Counted from the stretch's first letter, positions 17,742-26,462 are shown. The stretch is DNA of 35,155 nucleotides from Clostridiales bacterium (GCA_021202175.1 JAJQDO010000123.1:1-35155), one strand, 5' to 3'. Numbers and translations are program-made. Notes: generated from the letters alone by a model not told the origin.

Positions 17742-20444
17742 ATGAAACAGATTTCAATTGGGATTCTGGCCCATGTGGATGCGGGAAAGACGACACTTTC
17801 CGAAGGGATTTTATATCTGACAGGCGGCCTGCGCAAGCTGGGACGGGTCGATCACGGAGATGCCTTCCTCGATAATTTCGCCCTGGAAAAGGACAGAGGC
17901 ATTACCATTTTTTCCAAACAGGCCTTGTTTACGCTGGGAGATACCGAGGTCACATTATTAGATACTCCAGGACATGTGGACTTCTCAGCAGAGATGGAGC
18001 GCTGCCTCTGGGTGATGGATTATGCGGTGCTCGTGGTGAGCGGCGCCGACGGGATTCAGGGACATACAGAGACCCTGTGGAGGCTTTTAAAGGCATATGG
18101 GATTCCTACATTCATTTTTATCAATAAGATGGATCAGGAAGGAACGAACAGAGAAGAACTACTGAAAGGATTGAAAAAGGATCTGGATGATGGATGCATT
18201 CCTTTTGACGGGACATTTGATGCGGAAACATATAGAGAAGAGCTTGCCATGTGCGATGAGACGGTTCTGGAAGCGTATATGGAAACTGGGAAGATCGCGG
18301 AGAAGGAGATCGTTCGGCTGGTTCGAGAACGTAAGGTTTTTCCGTGTTATTTCGGTTCTGCGCTGAAATTGACCGGAGTGGAACAGTTTCTCAAAGGATT
18401 GGAACAGTATACCATTATGCCGGATTATCCGAAAGAATTTGCAGCGAAGGTATTTAAGATTACCAGGGACGAACAGGGGAATCGACTGACTCATCTCAAG
18501 GTCACAGGCGGAAGACTCCGTGTAAAAACGTCTTTGGGAGAAGGAGAGAAAATTGACCAGATTCGTATTTATTCCGGCGCGAAATATCAGATGAAGGATG
18601 AAGTTGGGCCGGGTACGGTCTGTGCAGTGACTGGTCTGTCAGACACGGAGGCCGGTCAGGGAGTGGGAACAGAAGAATCCCTGCCTTCCTTTATACTGGA
18701 GCCGGTGATGAGCTGTCGGCTGATTTTCCCTGACGGGACAGACATGACCAAAGCCCTGCGGGAATTGAAGCAGCTGGAAGAAGAGGATCCAAAGCTGCAT
18801 ATCGTGTGGAACAGCCAGCTTTCAGAAGTGCAGATGCAGCTGATGGGTGAGGTGCAGACAGAGGTATTAAAACGTATCATCGCGGAACGTTTCCATATGC
18901 AGGTGGAGTTCGGACCGGGACATATCATGTATAAGGAGACGATTCGAAATACGGTAACCGGTGTGGGGCATTATGAGCCTCTCAGGCATTATGCGGAGGT
19001 TCATCTTAAAATGGAACCGGGAGATCCGGGAAGCGGATTGGTTTTTGACAGTATCTGCAGTGAAGATGTTCTGGATAAGAACTGGCAGCGGCTGATACTG
19101 ACCCACCTTGCGGAGAAAGAACACCTTGGCGTGCTGGCGGGTTGTCCTATCACGGATATGAAGATTACACTGACGGCAGGGAGAGCCCATCAGAAGCACA
19201 CCGAAGGAGGAGATTTCCGTCAGGCGACCTACCGGGCAGTTCGTCAGGGGTTGATGCAGGCACAATCCGTACTGTTGGAACCGTGGTATGCCTTTCGGCT
19301 GGAACTGCCTGCTGACCAGGTTGGCCGGGCGATGGCAGACGTGCAGGCGATGGCAGGATCCTTCGAGGTTCCGCAGATGGAAGGAGATCGGGCAGTGCTC
19401 TGTGGCAGCGCTCCGGTGTCTGAGATGATGGATTATCCGGCACAGGTACAGTCATACACCGGCGGCAGCGGTAGAATTCGTCTCCGAATGGATGGATACC
19501 GGCCCTGCCACAATGAAGAGGATGTTCTCAGCACGATGAACTATGACTGCGAAGGGGATGTGGATAATCCCTCCGGATCCGTCTTCTGTTCTCACGGGGT
19601 CGGATATTATGTGCCATGGGATCAGGTCGCGGAACATATGCATATCAAAGAGGATACGAGAAAAGGGATTCATCAGAGCGATTTGACAACTGGAACTTTT
19701 TCCGGCGGGAGTGATGTATCTTCCGTTGCTGGTTCCATTTCCCATGGGAGTGATGCATCCGCTTTTGCTGAAGATAAAGAACTGGAAGAGATTTTCATAC
19801 GGGAAGTTGGCAGTAAAAAACAGCAGGAGGATCGTTACAGCAGTTACCGAAAGCCTGCGGCTGTGCCCGCGCGAGAAGAGGCACCGGATATTTCTTTCCG
19901 ACGAAAAGATAACGAAAAGCAATACCTTCTTGTGGATGGTTATAATATCATTTTCGCCTGGGATACGTTAAAGGAGTTGCCGGAGGTGAATCTGGAAGCG
20001 GCAAGAAACGAGCTGATGGATATCCTCTGCAATTATCAGGGATTCACCGGTTATACCGTCATTGTCGTGTTTGACGCTTATAAGGTCAAGGGAAATCCGG
20101 GAGAGATTTTCCGTTATCATAACATCCATGTGGTATATACGAAAGAGGCGGAGACGGCCGACCAGTATATTGAGAAAACCACCCATGAACTGGGACGCAA
20201 ATATCAGGTGACGGTGGCAACCTCCGATTCTCTGGAACAGGTCATCGTTATGGGTCAGGGAGCCAGAAGAATTGCTGCCTCCGATTTTCTGGAAGAAGTT
20301 TGCCGGGCAGAGAAAGAGATTCGCAGAATCAATGAGATACGCAGACAAAAAGGACGTAATTATCTTTTTGACCATATGGATAAGGATATGGCGCAGAGAA
20401 TGGAAGATATACGATTGGGAAAAGCGGAGTTTCCAGATTCTTGA
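17742..20444 (+). CDS. Tet(M)-like/EF-G-like translational GTPase fused to C-terminal NYN (YacP/Rae1-like) RNase domain
   Basis: G-motifs AHVDAGKTT, KDRGITI, DTPGHVDF, NKMD; Tet-like C-terminus NPSGSVFCSHGVGYYVPWDQVAEHMHI; then linker and NEKQYLLVDGYNIIFAW...VIVVFDAYKVKG...EAETADQYIEKTTHELG...VATSDSLEQVIVMGQGARRIAASDFLEEV (NYN/YacP). Confidence 0.9.
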   Translation: MKQISIGILAHVDAGKTTLSEGILYLTGGLRKLGRVDHGDAFLDNFALEKDRGITIFSKQALFTLGDTEVTLLDTPGHVDFSAEMERCLWVMDYAVLVVSGADGIQGHTETLWRLLKAYGIPTFIFINKMDQEGTNREELLKGLKKDLDDGCIPFDGTFDAETYREELAMCDETVLEAYMETGKIAEKEIVRLVRERKVFPCYFGSALKLTGVEQFLKGLEQYTIMPDYPKEFAAKVFKITRDEQGNRLTHLKVTGGRLRVKTSLGEGEKIDQIRIYSGAKYQMKDEVGPGTVCAVTGLSDTEAGQGVGTEESLPSFILEPVMSCRLIFPDGTDMTKALRELKQLEEEDPKLHIVWNSQLSEVQMQLMGEVQTEVLKRIIAERFHMQVEFGPGHIMYKETIRNTVTGVGHYEPLRHYAEVHLKMEPGDPGSGLVFDSICSEDVLDKNWQRLILTHLAEKEHLGVLAGCPITDMKITLTAGRAHQKHTEGGDFRQATYRAVRQGLMQAQSVLLEPWYAFRLELPADQVGRAMADVQAMAGSFEVPQMEGDRAVLCGSAPVSEMMDYPAQVQSYTGGSGRIRLRMDGYRPCHNEEDVLSTMNYDCEGDVDNPSGSVFCSHGVGYYVPWDQVAEHMHIKEDTRKGIHQSDLTTGTFSGGSDVSSVAGSISHGSDASAFAEDKELEEIFIREVGSKKQQEDRYSSYRKPAAVPAREEAPDISFRRKDNEKQYLLVDGYNIIFAWDTLKELPEVNLEAARNELMDILCNYQGFTGYTVIVVFDAYKVKGNPGEIFRYHNIHVVYTKEAETADQYIEKTTHELGRKYQVTVATSDSLEQVIVMGQGARRIAASDFLEEVCRAEKEIRRINEIRRQKGRNYLFDHMDKDMAQRMEDIRLGKAEFPDS

Positions 20445-20565
20445 CTTTTTAAAAGGGGTATGTTATACATAGACTCTAGATGTTAATTGATAAAAAGGTA
20501 AAAAGTATACCATATTCAGAAATAAGATAACGATATTCAGGAAGAAGCTAAAGGGAGGAACGATT

Positions 20566-20838
20566 ATGAGACAATGCATGGATGCCAAAAATCTTCACCA
20601 GCGGCTGAGCCGAATCAGTGGCCAGATCAATGCCATTGATCGGATGGTAGATGAGGATGTTCCCTGCGAGGATATTTTGATTCAGGTCAATGCGGCAAAG
20701 TCAGCCCTTCATAAAGTGGGGCAGATTATTTTGGAAGGCCATTTGAACCATTGTGTGAGAGATGGCATCGAAAATGGGGATGCGGAGAAGACCATAGCGG
20801 ATTTTGCACGGGCGGTAGAGTATTTTTCCAGGTTATAG
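20566..20838 (+). CDS. CsoR/FrmR-family (DUF156) metal- or thiol-sensing repressor
   Basis: LHQRLSRISGQINAIDRMVDEDVPCEDILIQVNAAKSALHKVGQIILEGHLNHCV with C...H-x3-C pattern; RBS GGGAGG. Confidence 0.85.
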   Translation: MRQCMDAKNLHQRLSRISGQINAIDRMVDEDVPCEDILIQVNAAKSALHKVGQIILEGHLNHCVRDGIENGDAEKTIADFARAVEYFSRL

Positions 20839-21043
20839 AATCGCCCTGGTGAACAATAGTTTTTGACGAGTTATGTTGATACGGATGGTGATTTTATTAA
20901 AGAAATAGAAAAAAGGCAGAATAGGATAAATGTGGAAGAAGGACAGCCGAATTAAGAATGGATATGGGCATGTAGATTATTTTTATTCAAGTGTCCACTG
21001 TTATGGGTATATTATATATGAACGGAAGATGGACATAAAGATA

Positions 21044-21082
21044 GGAGCTGTCGCAAAATAGTTGGTATTTTGTGACAGCTCC
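21044..21082. repeat. Large perfect intergenic hairpin, REP-like
   Basis: GGAGCTGTCgCAAAATA-gttgg-TATTTTGtGACAGCTCC; no T-tract. Confidence 0.6.
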
Positions 21083-21173
21083 CGGATTATAAGAATCATA
21101 TAAAAGACGGAAGCATACACTGGAATATAGAATATGACGAAGCAGCTTCGCGTCTTTCCTTTTCTTATTTCAT

Positions 21174-22085
21174 TTATTCCGCGACCTCTCCGGATATGAT
21201 CCATGGTGCAGGCTTCGCTTCGAAGACATTTTTATTGTTCAGTTTCGACATGGAAATCTGGATGACCTCGTTGCGGGAGATGTGGTATTTATCGAAGATG
21301 CGCAAAATATCCGATAAGATATCCAGTTCCAGTGTGTAAACGACAAACTTCATCTGTGGGTTCAGTTTGAGTAGATTCTGTACCTCTTCTTCGAATCTGT
21401 CGGTGGCGACGATGAAGGAAAGAGAAGGTACAGGGACCTTGCGCATGGACTCCCGGCTGGTGTCGGTGGTGATAATGACGTTTGTCAGTCCGAATTTATT
21501 GATATTTTCTTCCAGGGAAAAGCGGTCATGTTTATTATATTCCACGGCGATGATCTGCCCCTCACTGGCGATCATGGCGGATTCCACGGCGATACTCTCG
21601 CCGCTGATAATGCATATGGTATCCTGGTCGTCTAAATGCAGCTTGTTTACGATGATGGAGCGGATCTCACTGGCCACGTAGCGGACAGAACCCGGGGTGA
21701 AGTTATCGTTTTGCATACCGATACGGTAAGAGCTTCTGGAGTTCGGGTTGAAGATTAACATCACGGAAGGCTCTGTGATCTCGATGTCGATCATCTCTGA
21801 CAGCTTGCGGATTGTCACGCTGCCTTCTGGCTCCAGACCGGTTTTGAACCAGATATCACACTCGCCCAGACCATATTCCCAGAGGTTGAAGAAGAAGTTC
21901 GGATCGCCGGCATCAGCAAAGACCAGAACCCGTTTATGTGTTTCGATGGTCGGAATCAGATTCTTCTTTTTCTTACTGATATCCATCAGCTTGATTTTTT
22001 CAATGTCCAGGCCGGCTTTTTTGGAAAAATATTCAAGCCAGGCGAGAATCTGCGCGTTAGTGAAGGAAGATTTGATACTGTTCAT
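21174..22085 (-). CDS. CbiE/CbiT (CobL)-like protein with degenerate SAM-binding motif
   Basis: YVASEIRSIIVNKLHLDDQDTICIISGESIAVESAMIASEGQIIAVEYNKHDRFSLEENINKFGLTNVIIT...VVYTLELDILSDILRIFDKYHISRNEVIQISMSKLNNKNVFEAKPAPWIISG follows CbiT layout; N-terminal CbiE-like remnant. Confidence 0.55.
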   Translation of the reverse strand: MNSIKSSFTNAQILAWLEYFSKKAGLDIEKIKLMDISKKKKNLIPTIETHKRVLVFADAGDPNFFFNLWEYGLGECDIWFKTGLEPEGSVTIRKLSEMIDIEITEPSVMLIFNPNSRSSYRIGMQNDNFTPGSVRYVASEIRSIIVNKLHLDDQDTICIISGESIAVESAMIASEGQIIAVEYNKHDRFSLEENINKFGLTNVIITTDTSRESMRKVPVPSLSFIVATDRFEEEVQNLLKLNPQMKFVVYTLELDILSDILRIFDKYHISRNEVIQISMSKLNNKNVFEAKPAPWIISGEVAE

Positions 22086-22201
22086 GGAAAAGACCTCCTT
22101 TTATGATTACCATGATTGATGATAACGTGCCGATAATATATTATACATATTTTAGTACAATTATATGGAAAACGCAAGGAAAGAAAAGAAGGAGTGGCCA
22201 G

Positions 22202-23134
22202 ATGGCGATAGAACAATACACGCTATATGACTGGATTATATTTTTTTATATTTACAGTTTCTGTGGCTGGATTTTTGAGTCCAGCTATGTATCGATTCGC
22301 GGAAAGAAATTGGTGAACAGAGGCTTCCTGAAAGGACCCTTTCTGCCGATTTATGGTTCGGGAGCTGTGATCATGCTTTATGTATCAGAACCATTTCAGA
22401 CGAATATTCCGGCGATGTTCGTGATGGGGATGGTGGGTGCGACACTGTTGGAATTGGTGACAGGGATGATCATGGAAGAGTTGTTCAAGGTGCGTTACTG
22501 GGATTATTCTAAGGTGAGGTTTAATTTCGGGGGATATATCTGCCTCTCCTCTTCTCTGGCCTGGGGCGCTTTTACCGTGGGCCTGAACGAGCTGCTTCAT
22601 CCGTTCATGGCTGATCTGGTCAGTGCGGTGCCCGACCTTTTGCGACAGGGGATCGTGACGCTCGTCTCGATATTCCTGGCTGTTGATGTAACTACATCGG
22701 TGAAAGCGGCGCTCGATTTTCGAAGAGCCCTCGAAAGTGTGGAGGAAATGCGCCGGGAAATGTTGCGGTTGCGCAAGAGAGCCGATGTGCTCATTGCCTG
22801 TGTGGATGACTCCTGGCGAGAGTTTGCTGAGAATCATCCCGCGGCAGATCGAGCAGAAATCATTTACAAAGATTTGGAATTTCGGTATAATAAGCTGCGA
22901 AAGAATATTTTAAATCATGAAGTGCCTGCAAAGCTGTCCAGAGAAGATTTTAATGAATTTAAAGAACGTTTCGCAGTCATGAAGAAGAAGATGGAAGAGA
23001 ACAGAGCTGCGCGCAGCAAGAACAGTCGCAGACTTTGGAAACGTATGCGTGCCAATCCGTCTATGACTTCTGTTCACTATCCATTTTCTTTTAAGACATT
23101 AAAGGAGAAACTGGAAGAACAGGAACAGGATTGA
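22202..23134 (+). CDS. Putative ABC-transporter type IV / CmpB-like membrane protein (PF06541-like)
   Basis: DWIIFFYIYSFCGWIFESSYVSIRGKKLVNRGFLKGPFLPIYGSGAV...RYWDYSKVRFNFGGYICLSSSLAWG; RBS AAGGAG. Confidence 0.85.
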   Translation: MAIEQYTLYDWIIFFYIYSFCGWIFESSYVSIRGKKLVNRGFLKGPFLPIYGSGAVIMLYVSEPFQTNIPAMFVMGMVGATLLELVTGMIMEELFKVRYWDYSKVRFNFGGYICLSSSLAWGAFTVGLNELLHPFMADLVSAVPDLLRQGIVTLVSIFLAVDVTTSVKAALDFRRALESVEEMRREMLRLRKRADVLIACVDDSWREFAENHPAADRAEIIYKDLEFRYNKLRKNILNHEVPAKLSREDFNEFKERFAVMKKKMEENRAARSKNSRRLWKRMRANPSMTSVHYPFSFKTLKEKLEEQEQD

Positions 23135-23257
23135 ACAACATGTGGCGTTTGACAGAACATGACCGCAGCGTGTATTGATATGTGGCGGCTGCTGTTGTGT
23201 GGCTGATACAAGGAGACGGCAGAAAACCGTGTTTATCATAATGTAAGAAAGGATACA

Positions 23258-23677
23258 ATGATTATGAAGCTTGATTTAAAAGGAATACGAATTAACAAAT
23301 GTGAATTTCGCAATGAGATGGGTCCCAACACCAAGTTGAACCTTCAGGTGAACGTCAATAATCAGATAAAACTGCCCAGGCAGTTAAAAGAAGATTCTGT
23401 TGGCGCAGTGATCACCAAGATTATGGTTGGCTCTCCGATGCAGCCATTATATCTCTATCTGGAGCAGATCAGCAACTATGCGGATTCGGAAGCAAAGCAG
23501 GGAGAAGTCCTGGATACAGACAGTATGATGAGTCTTTATAAGACGATTTGTGTGCCGATGGCCATCCGGGAGGCAGAGGATACGATTAAGAAATTATGTA
23601 CCATCTATCATATCCCGGAGATTCAGATTCAGAAAAAAGACAGCGGTGATAAGATGCATACCGGGTATCTGAGCTGA
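23258..23677 (+). CDS. Conserved hypothetical; SecB-like fold suspected
   Basis: Beta-rich N-terminal half and VPMAIREAEDTIKKLCTIYHIPEIQIQ near the end, reminiscent of SecB-like proteins; low-identity pattern only. Confidence 0.4.
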   Translation: MIMKLDLKGIRINKCEFRNEMGPNTKLNLQVNVNNQIKLPRQLKEDSVGAVITKIMVGSPMQPLYLYLEQISNYADSEAKQGEVLDTDSMMSLYKTICVPMAIREAEDTIKKLCTIYHIPEIQIQKKDSGDKMHTGYLS

Positions 23678-23894
23678 TCCGTATTTGCGGATGAAACGCA
23701 CTGCGCCGTTTCCTGACCATTGCCGTGCACAGCAATGACGGCTTATCAGACTGATTACGGAATTATTAAGATAATATGAATTTGTCTTGAAAAGAATTGA
23801 CGAAACACCAAAGATGCGTTACCCTTTACCATAAATGACATAAGAAACATTAAATATACTTTAAAGTAACATATTATGTATAGAGGCAGGGATA

Positions 23895-24605
23895 ATGATG
23901 GAAGGTGTTTTTATGAAGTTTTTAAAGGATAATATCAGGGATAAGTGGGATCGATTCAAGCATATATTGTTATTGCTGTACTTTCCTTTTTATCTGGCGG
24001 TTTTTGGCTATCTTGAGGACAGAAGCACACGGGTGATACATATTATCAGCTGTCCGCTGGATGAATACATTCCGTTTTTGCCGGTTTTTATCATTCCGTA
24101 CCTTTTCTGGTTTGTTTATCTTCTTTTTGCGGGATTGTATCTTTTGTTTTTCGAAAAAGAAGTATTCAGCCGGATGATGTATTTCGGAATTATAGGGATG
24201 ACGATATTTCTTGTTGTCTCGTGGCTGTGGCCAAATGGCCTTGATATCAGGCCGACGGTTCTTACGGGGAATGATATTTTTGTCCGTCTGACAAAATATG
24301 TATACAGCGTTGATACATCAACGAATGTGTTGCCGAGCATTCATGTATTTAATTCGGTTGGCGCGTGTATCGCGCTCAGAGAGAGTAATCTGGCGAAGAA
24401 GCATCCTTCTGTGAGGCATATTTCCTTTGTTGCCTCGGCACTGATTATTTTGTCGACCATGTTTGTAAAGCAGCATTCGGTTGTGGATGTCATGGCTGGC
24501 CTTGTACTTTCTTATATCACTTATGATCTGGTATATAACGGCGGATTACTTCGGATTCGCAATGTATCCACGATAGCCAAATATCGCGGAAAACAGCAGG
24601 TATGA
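23895..24605 (+). CDS. PAP2-family phosphatase / inositolphosphotransferase-like membrane protein
   Basis: LPSIHVFNSVGACIAL...MFVKQHSVVDVMAGLVLSYITYDLVY matches PAP2 motifs (SxHxF, KxHSxxDV). Confidence 0.8.
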   Translation: MMEGVFMKFLKDNIRDKWDRFKHILLLLYFPFYLAVFGYLEDRSTRVIHIISCPLDEYIPFLPVFIIPYLFWFVYLLFAGLYLLFFEKEVFSRMMYFGIIGMTIFLVVSWLWPNGLDIRPTVLTGNDIFVRLTKYVYSVDTSTNVLPSIHVFNSVGACIALRESNLAKKHPSVRHISFVASALIILSTMFVKQHSVVDVMAGLVLSYITYDLVYNGGLLRIRNVSTIAKYRGKQQV

Positions 24606-24725
24606 TAACAGATGGCGTGTAGAAAAACAGCAGCTATGACAGCGGATGGCGTGAAGAAAAAAAACAGCGGGTATGACAGCAGTTGGCGTATAGAAAGCAG
24701 CAGGTATCATCGCGTTGACATAGGG
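24591..24725 (+). repeat. Degenerate short tandem repeat, about 3.5 copies of 32-37 nt
   Basis: Units start aaacagcaggtatgataacagatggcgtgtagaa / aaacagcagctatgacagcggatggcgtgaagaa / aaacagcgggtatgacagcagttggcgtatagaa / agcagcaggtatcatcgcgttgacatagg. Confidence 0.75.
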
Positions 24726-24816
24726 GAAAGTGCTGATGTGCTGGTAGATAGCATATTAAAGCGGTAAGTATGCTGGCAGATTACATACAGAAGACAGATA
24801 AAGGAAGAGGGTATCC

Positions 24817-25347
24817 ATGCGTAAAATCATGTTTATCGGGCGGAGTGAGTCCGGGAAAACGACTCTGACGCAGGCCATGAAAGGCAAAAAGATTGTGTAT
24901 CATAAGACGCAGTATGTCAATCATTATGATGTAATCATCGATACGCCGGGAGAGTATGCGGAGACCAAGCAGCTGGCTGGTTCTCTGGCGGTCTACAGCG
25001 CAGAGTCGGATGTCGTCGGCCTGCTGATCAGTGCCACGGAACCCTTCTCTCTTTATCCGCCGAACTGCACTTCGCAGAGTAACCGCGAGGTCGTGGGCAT
25101 TGTGACGAAGTGTGATCACTGGGCTGGAGATCCCGAACAGGCGGCCGAGTGGCTGCGGCTGGCAGGATGTAAGAAGATATTCTTTACCAGCGCCTTTACC
25201 GGTGAAGGGATTGCGGACATTATTTCTTATCTGAAAGAAGAACATGAGACGCTTCCCTGGGAGACAGTGAAAGCACAGTACGATACGATGGAGTATGGCA
25301 ACGGAGCCAGCCTTGATGATATGAATATTAATGGCGTTGTGATTTAA
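24817..25347 (+). CDS. EutP/PduV-family GTPase-like protein
   Basis: RKIMFIGRSESGKTTLTQAMKGKKIVYHKTQYVNHYDVIIDTPGEYAETKQL...SSATEP-type NREVVGIVTKCDHW. Confidence 0.85.
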   Translation: MRKIMFIGRSESGKTTLTQAMKGKKIVYHKTQYVNHYDVIIDTPGEYAETKQLAGSLAVYSAESDVVGLLISATEPFSLYPPNCTSQSNREVVGIVTKCDHWAGDPEQAAEWLRLAGCKKIFFTSAFTGEGIADIISYLKEEHETLPWETVKAQYDTMEYGNGASLDDMNINGVVI

Positions 25348-25351
25348 GTTA

Positions 25352-25392
25352 ACAGCAGGAAGATATTTAAACATCTTTCTGCTGTTTTTTTG
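25352..25392 (+). terminator. Intrinsic terminator after eutP-like gene
   Basis: AACAGCAGGAAGAT-atttaaac-ATCTTTCTGCTGTTTTTTT. Confidence 0.85.
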
Positions 25393-25657
25393 TTTGTGGA
25401 GGATGACATAACTCTATATTTGAATAGAATTTGTAGGATTCCACAAAAATTTTGCAAGTGTTTGCTGCCCCAGGATATATTACCATAAATACTTATGGTT
25501 AGTTTCCTTTCTAACTTGAAAAAAACTTTAAAAAGCTACAAAAAATATATAAAAAAGGATTGCTTTTTGTGAAAAAAATGTTAAACAGTAGGGGTGTGTT
25601 GATTTTTAGAGAATGCCGGATGCATTCTTGCATCGTTAGAAATGAGAGAGGATCGTT

Positions 25658-26119
25658 ATGTTTGTAGTATTCTTTTTGTTTTGGGTTTTGCTTAATGGAC
25701 GATGGACGATAGAAATCGCGATTTTCGGCATCGTGATCGCCGGAGCTATGTACGCGTTTATCTGTCGTTTTATGGATTACAGTATCAGGAAGGATCTGCG
25801 GGTGATCAGAAAAATACCGCTCAGTATAGTATATTGCGCGGTGCTGATCCGGGAGATCGTGAAAGCGAATCTGGCGATGCTTCCTTATATTTTTTCCGCG
25901 AAGATTATGCCGGAACCGAAGCTTGTCAGGTTTCAGACGGAGCTAAAGACACATACAGCACAGATGATCCTGGCGAATTCTATCACCTTGACTCCGGGAA
26001 CGATCACGGTGGAGATGGATGATGGACATTATCTGGTACATTGTTTTGATAAATCCATGGGTGAGGGATTGGATTCCTCTGTATTTGTAAAATGGCTGAA
26101 AAGACTGGAGGAGGAATAA
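25658..26119 (+). CDS. MrpE/MnhE-like (MbhA-like) subunit
   Basis: RKIPLSIVYCAVLIREIVKANLAMLPYIFS...SITLTPGTITVEMDDGHYLVHCFD. Confidence 0.9.
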   Translation: MFVVFFLFWVLLNGRWTIEIAIFGIVIAGAMYAFICRFMDYSIRKDLRVIRKIPLSIVYCAVLIREIVKANLAMLPYIFSAKIMPEPKLVRFQTELKTHTAQMILANSITLTPGTITVEMDDGHYLVHCFDKSMGEGLDSSVFVKWLKRLEEE

Positions 26120-26120
26120 T

Positions 26121-26462
26121 ATGACGACGGATTACAGTGCTTTTTTTCTGGGCTGCGTGATCGTGCTGGCTGTGCTGGCATTCTTCTGTCTCGTGCGGAC
26201 GATACGGGGTCCCAAGCTGGCGGATCGTATCATGGGAACGAATATGATCGGCACCATTACCATTGCGATTATTCTTCTTTTGTCTGTTTATCTGGATGAG
26301 ACCAGCGTTTTGGATATCGCGTTGATTTACGCCATCATGAGTTTTGTTGCCGTAATCGTACTGACGAAGATTTATATCGGACTTTATAGAGAATACAAAG
26401 AGGAACATTTACAGGAAGACCATGTAACCGAAAGGCAGGAGGAGAAAAAAGATGAGCATTAA
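26121..26462 (+). CDS. MrpF/MnhF-like (MbhB-like) subunit
   Basis: RTIRGPKLADRIMGTNMIGTITIAIILLLSVYLDETSVLDIALIYAIMSFVAVIVLTK. Confidence 0.9.
   Translation: MTTDYSAFFLGCVIVLAVLAFFCLVRTIRGPKLADRIMGTNMIGTITIAIILLLSVYLDETSVLDIALIYAIMSFVAVIVLTKIYIGLYREYKEEHLQEDHVTERQEEKKDEH

Noticed and set aside
17742-19700. Plain tetracycline-resistance gene (tetM/W/O)
   Set aside because: Extra linker and NYN domain, chromosomal housekeeping context and divergent sequence argue against a classical acquired Tet determinant.
24591-24725. CRISPR array
   Set aside because: Repeats are contiguous and degenerate with no unique spacers and no cas genes.
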